Assembly: GCA_013400975.1 (NCBI GenBank)
Contig: WBMZ01014185.1
Span: forward strand, 1 to 64,000
DNA length: 64,000 bases
From: Atrichornis clamosus
Lineage: Eukaryota > Chordata > Aves > Passeriformes > Menuridae
Direction: 5' to 3'
Shown here: positions 26,051-39,158 of the stretch, one piece after another
Layout: each line of letters starts with the position of its first letter
How positions within the stretch are numbered: position 1 is the stretch's first letter
Position numbers and translations under genes: made by a program
Notes under the pieces: model-generated
The model's input: only the letters and a program-made list of their open reading frames with translations
What the model was told of the DNA's origin: nothing
The model's database searches: none

Positions 26051-26747
26051 TGTGCTGGTTTGAAAGTGAACCAGCAGAGGAATTAACCCCCACACAAACA
26101 CTTTGAGAGAGATTTCAGGTTGGAATTACAATTTAACGAAAAGATAACAATAAATGCACTGATACAGAAAAGTGGGGAAAAACCAGAGGGCCAGAGCACG
26201 CCCTGGCACCCTGCTGGTCAGGGCGAAGGCTGCAGTCCAACTGAGCGGTGGTTGCTGTCCGGTGGGAGTGGAGGTGGCAGCCAGCTGAGAGCATTTGTCC
26301 TCTGCAGCTCCTGGAGTCGGTGCCAGAGAGCGAAACCCAGGGTCCAGCAGCCTTGATTATATTCCGGCAGGAACGTCCGGTACCTCCCCCAGGGCCGAGC
26401 ATTCCACAGTGGGATGATGAGTCACAAGATAGTTTGGGAGGTTCTGGGTGGTCGGGTCCTCACAGCTGCCCGGTGTTCATGAGGGCCCGTTAGCCAAGAT
26501 GGCTCTTCCCAGGATGGGTGTGAGTGTTGTTGGTGCTCTCAGGGGGAAGCTCTCCCAGCTGTGTCTTTTGTGAAGCCAAAGGGACCCTGCCTCACCACAG
26601 GGTTTCCCTTGTCTTATCTANAACCCCAGCTTCTGATGTGATGAGCATGCACTGGGCAGTTGTTGCAAACGACCTGTCATCAACAGCTCATCAGGGCTGA
26701 TGCAGATGGGGGAGAACACTCTTCATTCCCATACTGAGCCCAGGACA
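26051..26747. mobile_element. solo LTR of an endogenous retrovirus, copy A (697 bp, contains N)
   Basis: The element opens with TGTGCTGG and closes with CCAGGACA, giving TG...CA termini and an 8-base inverted terminus with one mismatch. Flanks are AGAAG on the left and AGTAG on the right, a possible 5-bp target duplication with one change. Just inside the left end lies a perfect 8-bp inverted repeat (26053-26060 with 26069-26076). It is much more GC-rich than its surroundings and lacks any gag, pol or env coding, so it is a solo LTR. A single ambiguous base sits at 26621. It is almost identical to 49777-50476. Transcriptional orientation is not certain; an AATAAA near 26150 lies early in the plus-strand reading. 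The open frames inside it appear in both copies and look meaningless. Confidence 0.8.
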
Positions 26748-29700
26748 AGTAGTAGAAAAAATAATCGAGATTTTTAAAATTTGACATACTACTTGGTTTA
26801 CACTAATAGTTAAAGTGTTACTTCCATTTAAGAACTATATTGATAGAAAAATGAGTGTAAATTGGGAACTTAAGGTGTATATTGCTTTCTTCGTATTATC
26901 AGACAATTTTCAACTTTATGATCAAATATTTTGTTTCAGTTTATATTAGGTACTACATTTTTTCTTATAAACCATATAAAACAAGCAATCCTAGTCCATG
27001 TAATTTTGTGTGTGAAAAAATATATCACGTTTAAAAACACATTGATAAATATATTTTCCCAAAACATTTGTATGTTAGACATTGCTCATATAATGTAAAA
27101 TTGACAGAGCTAGTGGTAACAGTTTTCCACTTTCTCTTTTCTTCCTTCCTCCTTCCCCCTTTCCCCTTCCTGTTGTCTATGCTTGATAAGACACTGCCTT
27201 CTAATTTTTTTTTTTTATGAAATCCCCTCAGGCTAGTGCTAATTCTGGAAGAAATTAAAAGCTTGAAATCAGGCAGAGAACTGATTTGCTTACAGTTTAA
27301 CCTGCTTTGAAAGTTGTTGACACATGCAACAGAGCTGGTGAGATTTTTCTGCTTTATTTCCTGTGAATAGACAGAATTTGTTACTATGAACACAGACAAT
27401 TTCCTAAGATCCTAAGTTCAATGAGGTCACAGGTTTAAAGCTTCTGAGCACTTATTGGAATTTTATGTCAACTTCTAGACTGGCTAGCTTCAGTAATGAA
27501 GTGGCTGAAAACTTGGTATTAACTTGAACACTTAAACATCCCTCACTACTAGATAAGGATTTCTGAAGCTGACAAACAGCCATACTTTTCAAACAAAGTC
27601 TTTCAGTCCAACAAAACCACTACTGGCTGTTTAATTGTGGCTTTGGATCACAACTCTCATTGTATAATGAGATTAATCACATTATTACCATCTTATTTAA
27701 ATAAAATAGAACATTCCAGTGAGTAATTTGTTATAAGTGAATAATCACTAAAAATATTTGAAGAGATAATAAATATTTATCTATTACTTTATTCTTCCCT
27801 ACATGACACATAATAAGTGATGCAACTGTTGCCTATGGTCTAGGCTTGAGTGGCTTACTCTTTCTCTGTGGAAATGAGAAGAATGTCCTTTTATAAGAAA
27901 TTCAAAGTTCGTCCTATATTTGTGTGCAAATATTCAAGAAAACAGAATTAATGTATTTGCAAGCTTAGCATTCCCTGAATGTATTTTGGCCACAGAATTA
28001 GAAAATATTTCACATTCAGTGAATATAAAGACATTCATATACACACACTAAAGAGTAGTAAATCTTAAGTAATGGGAACAGATTTTTCCGGGGAACACCT
28101 TTGTGTTATAGGTGACTTTTGATGACTTTTTAACTACATTTTCTTAAAAAAAATATGCCTTATGATGGTAATTCAAATACTATGACAGCTGCTTTTCAGA
28201 TGTAAAGTAGTAGTATTATGACTGCAAGGAGTTGCTTAAAGTTTGCTTCACATTTTTATTTTTTCTAGAAATTATAGAAAAATACAATGAGTAGGGACAT
28301 CAAGTGACTATTCAGTCAAGGCTTCTCTCATTCTCCACCAAATCAAGGTCAGTCTGCCTTATCCATGTTTCTTTCGTTTTTTTAAAAAACAGTGGTTTAA
28401 ATTCTTTCTGTTTTACAAATAGTGTACTCTAGTACTTTCTTGAAAGGGCAAGAACTAAAGAAAAGTTTAAAACCATAATGTGCTGAAAAAATGCTTGCAT
28501 GTCCACTCATTTTTCAGCTGTGTAACTTATTTCTGATTTCATGTTCTCCTTAAAAACTGTCATTAAAAAAATCCTGATATAGCAAGATTTCAGGAGGTAA
28601 AGCTGCTGCATTTGAAACAGAGGTTGTTATCTTTTAGTGGATAATCTAGTGCTTTTCTTTCACTTAGGTGGAGTAGATTTTTGGCAAAATTCCCTAAGAT
28701 TTCACTGAAGTCATGATTTAGCTCTTAGGACTTGAGCCAAACAATGTACTTAAATTCTTCTTTTTTTTTTGGTCTTTGTGGGAGTTAGACTCCTCCTGAG
28801 GGATAGGTTCCATGCAAATCTATGCTGTATTTCTCAATTCTATACGTCACCTACTGAACGCTTCTAAATGTGTAGGGTGGTTCATCTGCATTCACAAGGG
28901 GATTGATCTAGAGTGCTGTGCAGCTTAACTGAGCTGGGACTGCGGTTACAAACGAAGATGGAGAAAGGAAAGCATCAGACTCAAGTGCACTGCTGTTCCC
29001 TCCTGTAGAGCTCAGGCTCTCTCCACAATGGAAAGAGAGTACCCCACTCCTACAGGCGAGCTGAGAATGGACACTAAGCATGTGGCCCTACAGATCAGGA
29101 GTGATCGGAAATGAATTCTCTTTCAAGAATATGAGCTGTAACCTTAAAAAAATTCTGAAGATATCAACTTTGTAACGGGTGTTTATAATGTCTTTCTAAA
29201 CATATGGATGTTTTTCAAGATTTCTCCTTAAGGACCTATCTATATGGATTATTCCCATTGCACAAGATATTTCCTAAACATTCTTGAATCACTGGATTCA
29301 TCTCCATCTCTTTTCTTCAGGGGGTTATTTCCTTGATGAAAATTGCATCTGTCAAAAGGAAAGAAAGAAGAATCAAACATTCTAATGGACTTTTATGTAC
29401 CACACACATAATATTTTTTTAAATAGGATGGTATCTTTTGCTACTGCTGGCTTTTGTGCCAGAAATTGTAACATATCTCCCCATAAACTGAAATTTCATA
29501 TTTCAGTTTCTAGGCTCAGCTGTTATGTACAGCAAAAAACACATCTCTATTAGCCGAATAGAGTGAGAGTGCTGCAATTGCTACTCAGAAGAACACAAAG
29601 CTCAGTGTTTGAAAGGGACATAAAAACTCCTGTATTCCTTTGCAAGGATGGATTGTGCTCAGTACACATGAATCGTCCAAAGCAGCAAGTAAGAATGAAT

Positions 29701-30235
29701 CATCAGTTTCTTACCATGAAGCACAAGAGACCAGGAAATGGGAGCATTTTTATCACTTCCAAATACAGAGACGGTTTTAAAGAAGGTGTTATTACACCCT
29801 GAAATACTTAAATGTTAAGCTTTTATTCTGTGTTTAGCTGTCATCAGCTCTAATGGTACTTTTTGATGGAATTTTTTTTATTGGTAAATACAAAGGTCTG
29901 CAGCTAAAAATAGTCAAAGCAGCCTGAACAAGGAGGTTTTTTAATTTTATGGTTACAAAGAGACATTTCTCTGAAAGCAAAATCTTTAAGTAGTTTCTGT
30001 AGGGTTTATGGCATGAATAAAATGTAAATTCTGTGTACCCTACATTTTCAGAGAATCATTTTTATGAATTAAATAATAATAATTTTCAGTTGAATTAAAT
30101 TTTACATTCTCTAAGTCTGGAAACAAGACAGCAATTGATAAAAAGCAATTATGCACATTTTTAATATTTAAGAAACAGCTTTGCTATTTGATGGTCAAAT
30201 TTGAAATACTCTATGCTTAACTTCGTTTGATGTTC
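26748..30235. other. AT-rich non-coding DNA
   Basis: No gene is recognised. The longest open frame (27399-27031 minus, 122 codons) runs through a pyrimidine-rich tract (about 27120-27175) whose reverse encodes a lysine/arginine/glutamate-rich stretch, so it is probably accidental. A somewhat GC-richer segment at about 28790-29110 has the look of an old interspersed repeat, but I cannot assign it. Confidence 0.5.
28790..29110. other. unassigned GC-richer segment, possible old interspersed repeat
   Basis: This segment is less AT-rich than the surrounding several kilobases and lacks a long open frame. A short inverted pair (CTCTCT and AGAGAG near 29020-29040) is present. It may be an old repeat or a conserved non-coding block; I could not decide. 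Confidence 0.25.
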
Positions 30236-30367
30236 GTTCAAGATCAGGCTGAATGGGGCTTTGAGCAATGTGGTGTAGTGGGAGGTGTCCCTGCCCTTGA
30301 CAGGGCATTTGGAACTGAATTATCTTTGAGACACCTTCCAACCCAAGCCATTCTATTATTCTGTGAT
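30236..30367 (+). repeat. CR1 LINE 3' end, plus strand, short
   Basis: A short 3' fragment: the GGGAGGTGTCCCTGCCC block (30280-30296), the CAACCCAAGCCATTCTATT block (about 30339-30357) and a short octamer-like tail ending ATTCTGTGAT. Several indels mark it as old. The minus-strand open frame over it is a shadow. Confidence 0.85.
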
Positions 30368-33300
30368 CTTTTTTCAAGCTAAAAGATAGAATGAAATGCT
30401 CCTACAAATATTAGTGCACAGCTGGACTGTAATGGGCTTACCTCATAGAAATGCCTTATAGGAAAATCCAGTGTTAAGTCTGCACCAAAAAAAAAAAAAA
30501 AAGATATTTTACAAGATATAATTTTAAATATAAAATCACTATGTAAGATGCAGACTTCGAATCATTAACAATTATTTCGCTGTAACTTACAGAATTGCTG
30601 AATCAAATGTATTTGCAGTAGCACACTAATCACAAAGATGATGCCGTGCATTTATGGGTAAATCCAGTTTTTACTGGTCGTCTGTAGATACATTTTTTAC
30701 TGTCTAACTTCAAGTTTTGTAAATTAGACTTATTAGAATGAAAGCTCAGTTTAGGCAAAACTATTTCAAAGACAGTGGTGATTAAAGCAGTATAATAGAC
30801 ATAATCTGTAAGCAATATTATAGGTGTGTTAGTAGTTTTAGAGAGCATAAATACATTTTTCCGAATCTCCCTGGGGAATTTCAAAACATCAAGCTTTTGG
30901 CTTTGGTCTGTAAGAAATGTCACTCATTCACTCAGTCTGGACTGTGGCTAAGAGTGGGCAGCTGAGATTTGGGCACTAGAGTGCATGGACTTATGTGTGG
31001 TTGGTTGCCCCCTCTCTTCCAATAATACTGTCATTGTTTTCTCTTATGAGGACAGACACAAGTCACAATCACATTCTGCTAATGCAAGCAATTCTGCAAA
31101 TGCAAATGCAGGATCATTCACGTGTAGGGAACTGATGCAAAAAGGGTTCCAGGATGTAGATTGTCCCATAGAACTGCTATTCCAAAATTTTTTTCCCCAT
31201 GGAAGAGGAAATAATGTATGCACATTTTAATAACAACAGGGAAACACTGTTTTATACATGAGAACTTACAACTCTATGTTGAAAATAGCTTGTGTTCCTA
31301 GAACAAAAGAAATTCTATCTTTGCACTGAGTTCCCTGTGACCTTCTGGTTGCCAGGTACATAAAAAAATCAATCAACAAAGGAAGTTAGTGTGGATTTCT
31401 GTAGGGAAATGAGATATTTGCATAATAAATAAAGACTCTAAACCCCATTCCACATAAATATCTAGTTTACTTTTTTTTTTTAATTCCAATTATTTTCTGA
31501 GTCAGACTCAGAATTTTAGTGAGCTGAATGCTTGGTGTTCTGGCAGCAGAGCTTTATATTTGTCAGTCTCATGTGGCCTAACATTTAGTCCATGAGGCAG
31601 AGGAGTTCTGAAGCTGAGCCTGGAAGATTACTGTGCAAATTAATCAGACTTGGTCAACAACTTTTTTTCTAATGTGTAACTCTTAAGAAGCTTTCTTCCA
31701 TTAGTCTCGCCCTTTTAATTTTGGCACCATTTTGCCTTTTCTTTTGCGTGTTTATATATAGTAATAACATTTAACGCTATTTCTTTTTCTTGTGTGAATC
31801 AAGTCATAGGACCAAATTTTCTCCTTACAAGTTACCTACCAGATGTGAGAGATAAAATTGACCATGTCCAAGTCTTTATGCAGTCAGTGACCAGTAACTT
31901 AATGCTGATCTTTGCATTCCAGGACTGTGTTTTCTCCACTGGACCACACTGTAATGGATCCAGAGAGACATAGGAAAGGTTTTAAGAGCTTTAGGACCAG
32001 TTGATACTTAGTCTTGAGCAGAAACTGGACTGTCAGCTGGAGGAAATAGCCCTGAGGGCCCTATGAAGGCATCACTCAGAGTTCTCTACAGCTTTAGCTA
32101 GATCTTCTGTGCTGTGCCAGCTGATGCTGCTTTCATCCATTGCTTTCAGTTCTCCTCCACACAGATAATTTACTTCAGGTTTATCCTTCAACTTCGTCAT
32201 TTATTCTCTTCCCTCCTCAGCTTAGCTTCTCGTTTTCTTCCTGAAATGGACTTGTGCAAAAATAAACATAAATATTTTAATATGGTATTATCACAATAAT
32301 TCAGCCATATGCTGGAGTCCCCTCTGTTTTTATGTTAGACCTATATATGTGGTTTAGATTGTTAAATTTTCAAGTGCAACAGGAAGAGTCTTTTAGTTGT
32401 TATTTCTGTTGCATCATTTTACGGGCATCAAATATATTTGATATGGTATATCAAATTCTAAGTAATTTAGGGATGTAGATATTATGTGCTGATCTTTGCT
32501 TATTAAACCTTGGAAAGCTGGCAAGACTTCCAGCTTAAGTGGGCTCTTTGTACTATAAAAAAAGGATATATTATCAGGCCAAAGATTAAATGAAGTAGGG
32601 ATATCAGCATAATTTTTCCGGCAAAATCTTTGATAGCAGAAATGTGTTATCACAATATGTTTGTTTATCAGCCAGGAGCAAAAATTTTACTTCAAAATAA
32701 GGAACGCTACCAGTTGTAAGTAGAATACTTGGAAAGTGATTGTTGGTATAGATAGAATTTTAATATGTTTTCTCAAACTTGCTTCTTGATGAAACCTTCC
32801 TTTCAGAGGGTTTCACCTAAATTTCAAATGTTTTTTCAGCTAGAATTTATTTATTTATTTTTATGTCTGAATTTCTGCAGATTTAAAACTAACATGTTAA
32901 ACCCTCAAACCTGATCTACCTTTAGCTTCAGTTCCCTACCTATTGGTCTATATGCCTCAGACAGATGGTTCTCTTGACATGAGTTAATATGCTCATTATT
33001 AACAGGATATTATTTCTTACACATATAACGCTTCTTAAACAAATGATAAAATACATTTCTTTAAAATAGTTTATGAGTCAGATGTAAATGTGTAAACTGA
33101 ATAATCTTACATGGATGAAATCTGTCAAGATTTTGAGCAAATTTAGGTAAACCTCTTGCATTTGACTCCAGATAGATGTATTCCTTTTTGCTCATTATTC
33201 TAACAGTAAAGTCATGAACATTTTTTCTGTCTTCAGATTAAATCTCTCATCTGTGATTGATTTATTTAATTTATTGATAAGCTCCTACATTGAGATAAAC

Positions 33301-36300
33301 AGAGTGAGATACAGGGTGTCAGTAAGAAACAGAAAATTATACCACTGTAGTAATTTGAGAGCAGATCCCTTTTTCCTCTAAATCCAGTGTTATCAGTGTT
33401 ATTAAGCTAGAAATGAGTTAAATCCTTTTCATTTAAGTTGATTATTGCCTTGTATATAAAATCTGAAAAAATGGTATACATACATTATTTTCACACATAA
33501 AATAAGCTCAGTTGTCAAGATCTGTTTAATAAATTCAAACTGTTTTTAAAATTGCTTGTCAAAAAATAAGTAGGGAAATAATTTAGTGATGATTAATCTG
33601 GAAAAAAATATGTTTAAGAATACTTTCACTCTAGAAACAGACACCATCAATACTAGTCCACCACAGATAGTGCACAAATCTGTTGAAGTGAAAGAAGAGA
33701 CTGCAAAACCTTTACATTTAGAATCTTACACTTTCAGCAAAACAACATATGCTTCAGGTGTTTCTCCAGTTATAGTTTATCTTGTATGGGTGACTTCTTT
33801 AGGTATTTTGGGGTTATGTAAGATTCTTTGGGAAACTGTAAGTGTAATTGACCTGAATACTGATCCACACTCAGGTAGTTAAAACTCAGGTCTGCACTGC
33901 TTATATCATACATAAGGGCACTCCTTCTTTCTGTTTGCTTTCATTTTTATTTTTATTCCTGCAGGCCAGCTGGGGATGAGGAGCAGGCTGGAAGAGTGTG
34001 TGTAGTGGAACTGCTGGAGCTGAGGCTCAACAGGAAACTTTCTATTGCTTCAGAAGTTAAAGGCAGGTCTAAGAATGCATAAAAAATGCAAAGAGCATGT
34101 AAACTCTTACGAACACTTTGAATATTCTTCCTAGTGTTCCTCTCTAGGTAAGTAATTGCAGTTTATTAGAGGGAACCGATTTACTTATCTGTATCAGGAG
34201 ATAGAGTGGGATCAACACAGTAAAGTCTAATTTATTGAAGGTTAAACTATCTGTCAATTATTTATGTGGGCTTTTTTTCTCCATAGTCCTGCTGTGATAT
34301 GGAGCAGTATGGGCCTTACTTCCATGTTAGAACAACTGAGACAGAGAGAGAGATGCATGCTTAGAGACATGTAGAGTATGTGAATGACAGTCATAGATTT
34401 TCCAAATTCAATTCAGCATTTTAATCATTAAACTGTCTTTCTCTCTTCCCCACTGATACATTTCTGAATTGTATTTTATCAGCCTGTGATCACTTGCCGA
34501 CTTAATAGAGAGCACATCAGGTGAAAACCATGCGTATTTGATTTCACGTCAGTAAGTGGCATTACAGGAAAGAATCTGCTTCTGAAAGACAAATTTTGCT
34601 TATATCTACTAGTAATTTAGCAGATGGCTGACATCACTTTTGCTTGCTTTTTCAAATAATTATGTAGCTAGGTAATCACTGTATAAATCAAAGAACGAAC
34701 TAAACTGAAAGAAGATCTAAGGGACCCACATGTACTTAATACAATGAATCATCGTTATGTGCTCTTTATAAAACCCCATCTGCTGTTAGGTTGCTAGTGC
34801 CAGCAAATTTTATTACAAATACTACTTTTATAAAACACCTAATCCATTAGCTTCAGTATTAGTTCAAAGAATTATGGTATAGAAGTGTATATTATGCATG
34901 TTATGCAACTCAGAATATATCTGCCAGGGCAGTAATATTACATTTGAATTCATCTTAACACACAGCAGGCAGAACAATAATGTAAGTATCTATCTCTTGG
35001 TTCACAGGGCTGAACTGAGAGTACAAGTGATACACTACAGGCATATAATTTCTAGGTAAATAAAATAACCCCTGTAAAAATTCAATCTCTGTAAAAGAAA
35101 AGAAAAAAGAACTTTAATAATCCAGGAAATTCTACTCCTTTTTTTCTTTGTGAGTAAAGGGACTGTAATAAAACCTTGTGATCTTAAACATAAAGGAGAC
35201 CTTAGATGGGAAAATATCTTTAAATATTCCTGAATACTTTTGGAACACATATCACCTTTCTAGTAAAAAAATCTCAGTTAAATAGCACCTTGAGTCTCCC
35301 CTTTAGTTTGAATTTTTTATTTGATATGAACAGGCATCTTATATACAGTTAATGCCCGAGTAATCATGAGGTAGAGACATTACTGTCTCACTAAATTCCT
35401 CTGGCCTGTACAGATAGATTTAAGTATTAACTGTATATTTAGTTTAGCCAAATTTCAAAATTGTAGTGTCTATTGGGAATTTTTATGTAGCATTCACTGT
35501 TAAGACACTGCTGCTGACAATCAGCCTATTGCTAAACAAGACAATCAGAGTCTTACTAAATACCTATCCCTTACCTTCTTATCCATTCCTAAAGCTTTTC
35601 TCTTGAGAAAATTCCATTTCCAGTTCCGTTTCCTAAAGTCTACAATGTAGCCATGTGCATTCGGTTGGACATAGCTCTCTTTTTTGGATGAATAAAGCAA
35701 TTTTGTATTTTACTTCACAGACACCTCAATAGTTGTTTTGAGACTGTATGCTCATCAGTATCCGTAGGTAAGAAGGTAATTCTTTACATGTGTAAGGATC
35801 CATCAACTGCACCATGTGTCATGCTGTAGGAAACGGTAAGAATGGTTAAATTTATGTATGTTTAGTAGAAGTTTCAGATAGTAGGATAGTAATAACTGCA
35901 CAGCATTTTCAATCCCCTGTGTAGGTTTGAATTTTGGAGCAATGTGTGCCTAACTTCTGCCATTATTGTACATTTATAGTAGGCCATAGGTATTTGTATA
36001 GGGCTTGCAAAAAAAAAAAAAAAAAAGATAATGTCTGGTGGCCTATAAAAATCTGGAGAAATGACAGTGCCCCCTTGGTCCCCAAAGTTTAGAACTGCCA
36101 GAAAATAGCTGATCCTCGCTTGCCTGTGTTGGCAATGTTCCATTAAAAAACTTCTTCAACAGGAATTGGATGGCATTAACACACACCATACTAAACTCTC
36201 TATCATTACAAGCCAACAGTCCTGGGAGGAATACTATTACACTTCTCTGAAATATAGTGAATATCTTTACTCCTAGGTGATACACTTAGCTTACCACTAA

Positions 36301-37495
36301 TGTGCCAAGCATCATGCTTATATTAAACATTATGCTTAAACTATTTCTGCCCTCTCTATTAAAACCTAGAGCTTTGTAGGCACCAGGGAGTTTTCTAGCT
36401 ATATGATTTTCCATATCTGTTGGATAAATTAGAGATCCAAATGCAAAATTTAGAGCTCATAAACATGAGATGGATTTGTGAGTGACAATCCCTGGAGGGC
36501 TTTAGGTCCATAAACTAATGAGACATAAATATAGTGGAGTAGAGAAGGGTATTTTTATCTGTGATTTACAAACTATTTCCAAACTTGTTCAGGTCATTAA
36601 TGGAAAACTGTATCCATTTTCCTAACATCAGCATTACAAAATTTTGCAAGATAGTTAACAACTTTAAGTATGAATACATTATGAATTGGAATTGTAAGGG
36701 GAAAGTGATCTGCCATCCTCTTTTAAAACTTTGTAGTCATAAAATTAGTTAAATAGGCATAGCTTTCCACTAATTATCATATAAAGACTTACAAGGGAAA
36801 GGGAATCATACCTTCAAGTGTAAGATCAGGTGTTAGCATTTTGTGACACATGGCATCCCTGCTAGTGAAGGGAGAGGCATGTCACAAAAGCAATAATGAT
36901 TTTGCTCTATGTCATGCCACAAGGTAGCAGTGTTGTGGTACAATCTTGATAATTTTCTGATGCAAGTCACTGAGCATGCGATCAGTTCTGTTTCTATCAA
37001 AATCAACAGAAGTTTTGCTGTTGACTTGTGAGGACTGTTTCCAATGTAACCAGTGAAACCTCACTTAAATGCTTTGTTTGCAATGTATCAATAAATATCA
37101 CAATACCTACTACATAATATTTCATTGAGTCATTATTGGACAAATACTGAAAGTTAAAAGAATAGAAAAAAAAATTCTAATCAATGCAAAAAAGTATAAT
37201 TTGATTTTGTTCTTCTTTGCTCCTGCTTTGTTCTAGTATCTGTGAAAATGAAAATTACTACCAAAACATGGAAATGTGAAAAAAGTGACTAATGGAGTAA
37301 TTAAATTAGCTTTTTATTCCATCAGTAGGAATTTGAGAATACTGTTCTGACAAGCAGTTTTCAATATATGTTTTTTTATCAGCTAATTTTTATATTTTTG
37401 AATGCATGTGTAATCAGATCTGAAGAGTTTATTTATTCTGAAGATCAAATATTGTGGAAGATCAGTGGTTGTCTGGTGAAAGTGAACATTAGCTC
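30368..37495. other. AT-rich non-coding DNA
   Basis: No coding region is recognised in 7.1 kb. A 98-codon open frame at 33586-33882 has a hydrophobic C-terminal half but no family motif, start context or neighbouring splice signals that I trust. A runs occur at 30487-30503 and 36009-36026. A POU-type octamer (ATGCAAAT, 31100-31107) sits in a small GCAAAT repeat cluster. Confidence 0.5.
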
Positions 37496-37970
37496 TTTTT
37501 TTTTTTTTTTTTTTTTTCCTTTTAATGCTTTAGGTTGGAAAGGGGCCTTGAAGATCATCTACTTCTAACCCACCTGCCATGGGCAGGGACACCTTCCACT
37601 AGACCAGGTTGCTCAGAACTCCACCCAGTCTGGCCTTCAACACCTCCAGGGATGGGGCATCCACAGCTTCTCTGGGCAACCTGTTCAGTATCTCACTACA
37701 ATCACAATAAATAATTTTTTCCTAATATTTAATCTAAACCTACTCTCTTTCAATTTGAACCCATTCCTCTTGTCCTGTCACCACCTGCTCTTGTAAATAG
37801 TTTTGCCCCATCTTTCCTGTAAGATCCCTTCAAGTCCTGGAAGGCCATGATCAGGTCACCCCAAAACCTGCTCTTTTCCAGACCGAACAATCCCAATTCT
37901 CTCAACCTTTCCTCATAGGAGAGGTGCTTCACTCGGTGGCCCTCCTCTGGACCCTCTCCAACACAATTTC
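37496..37970 (-). repeat. CR1 LINE 3' fragment, minus strand, with adjacent poly(A)
   Basis: On the minus strand, 37932-37750 encodes a block beginning MKHLSYEERLRELGLFGLEK, continuing through RTRGMGSN, the end of CR1 ORF2 just before its 3' untranslated region. The following bases (37680-37525) carry the usual CR1 3' blocks, including the reverse of CATGGGCAGGGACACCTTCC at 37578-37597. Instead of the expected octamer tail, the minus strand runs from the terminal CR1 bases (about 37525) into a 22-base A run (37517-37496 as T on plus). The copy is 5' truncated at about 37970. Confidence 0.88.
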
Positions 37971-39158
37971 AGCTATTGTGTTGACACAAGTAGTTGTTTT
38001 TAACTAAGCAGCAAAGTATTTTTCTTTCACCATGGAGTCTTTTTTCCTGGGCTTCTGGATGTCGATGGCAATTCATTTTCACTGAAGGTGAAGAGACCAC
38101 TGTTTCAGATTCTTTCATGTTCATGAATAGTGTAATGTAGAGAGAATTGTTCAGGATTATTAGTTTACACAGGGATGTGTGGATAAAAAAATGTGTTATA
38201 GGTTTATGACAGAAATAAGAAGTATTATAGTGAAAATGCTAAGGCCTGCCAATTGCTATCATTCTATCAGTATACAGAGAACAAAGCTTTGTGATGTGGT
38301 CTACAGATTTTGTTGGCATGAAATTAATACTGTAAGTTACACATAAGTGGCAAAGTGATGAAGGATTAGAGAAGATCAGGAGAGATGGTCCAAGCTGTCT
38401 TCTGCATGGAAATTCTCTGCACATATGGGATACCAAAGGTGAGTGAAGAAACATTTATTAATTACTTTCAAGGTTGCTTGTTAGCATACCCTTATAAGAA
38501 TATGTTTTCCATTGCTTGTTTTTCTGCAGTACCCGACACATTTGGTCTGAAACATTCAGGTGGTGATGATGAAAGTCTATAAAGGTGAAATTATGTGGAA
38601 AATCATCCATACAGATAATTCTCATTTGCCAAAATGGCAGATCTTTTGCTTCCAGGAACCATAGGGAAGTGTTGGTTTGACTAGATATCAAACAGCAATG
38701 AAATCTGAGAACTGTTTTGTCATGACACTTTACAACATCCATTATCTACAAATTTTGAATCACATATGGTGTCTTTTACCACCCTCATGGAAACAAGCCC
38801 TTGTCTGAATCTCAATGCGTCAAAGGAGAGTCATAGTACTCTGACATGCTAAATCCCATGAGGATTATCTCTGTACTACACATATGCAAAAAGTAAGCAA
38901 CAAAAGGAGAAAGAGGTAAACAACAATCCCTCTGCTTGGTACTGGAAGACCATTTTGGCACCAGTGTTGGGACTAAAATGAGGTGGACAATTCCAGTTGT
39001 GTTTATAAGACTCTGCCTGCTAGGTGAAAGGAGGACAGTGAGGAGTGAAAGCTAAGAGTATAGGTGAACAAAAGGGAGAAACAACTTGGGCAAAAATACA
39101 TGGGCAGGACAGGAAGAGAGAGTGAAAGCAACACTTGGAACAGAATAATAAGAGGAAG
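37971..39158. other. AT-rich non-coding DNA
   Basis: No gene was identified. A very good splice-donor match (AAGGTGAGT around 38437-38445) occurs after a short open frame, but no plausible acceptor with a pyrimidine tract precedes it. Confidence 0.45.

Noticed and set aside
26120..26493. Open frames repeated identically at 49846-50219
   Set aside because: They recur only because they lie in the two LTR copies; there is no retroviral protein motif.
27031..27399. 122-codon minus-strand open frame
   Set aside because: Runs through a pyrimidine tract that yields a lysine/arginine/glutamate-rich low-complexity stretch; no motif or splice context.
33586..33882. 98-codon plus-strand open frame
   Set aside because: No recognisable family, no promoter or splice signals; a frame this long is plausible by chance in 64 kb.
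36009..36026. 18-base A run as a retrotransposon tail
   Set aside because: No element could be recognised on either side; likely a simple slippage run.
38360..38445. Possible exon ending in a strong AAG|GTGAGT donor
   Set aside because: No upstream acceptor with a pyrimidine tract, and the short frame has no family match; single donor matches are frequent.
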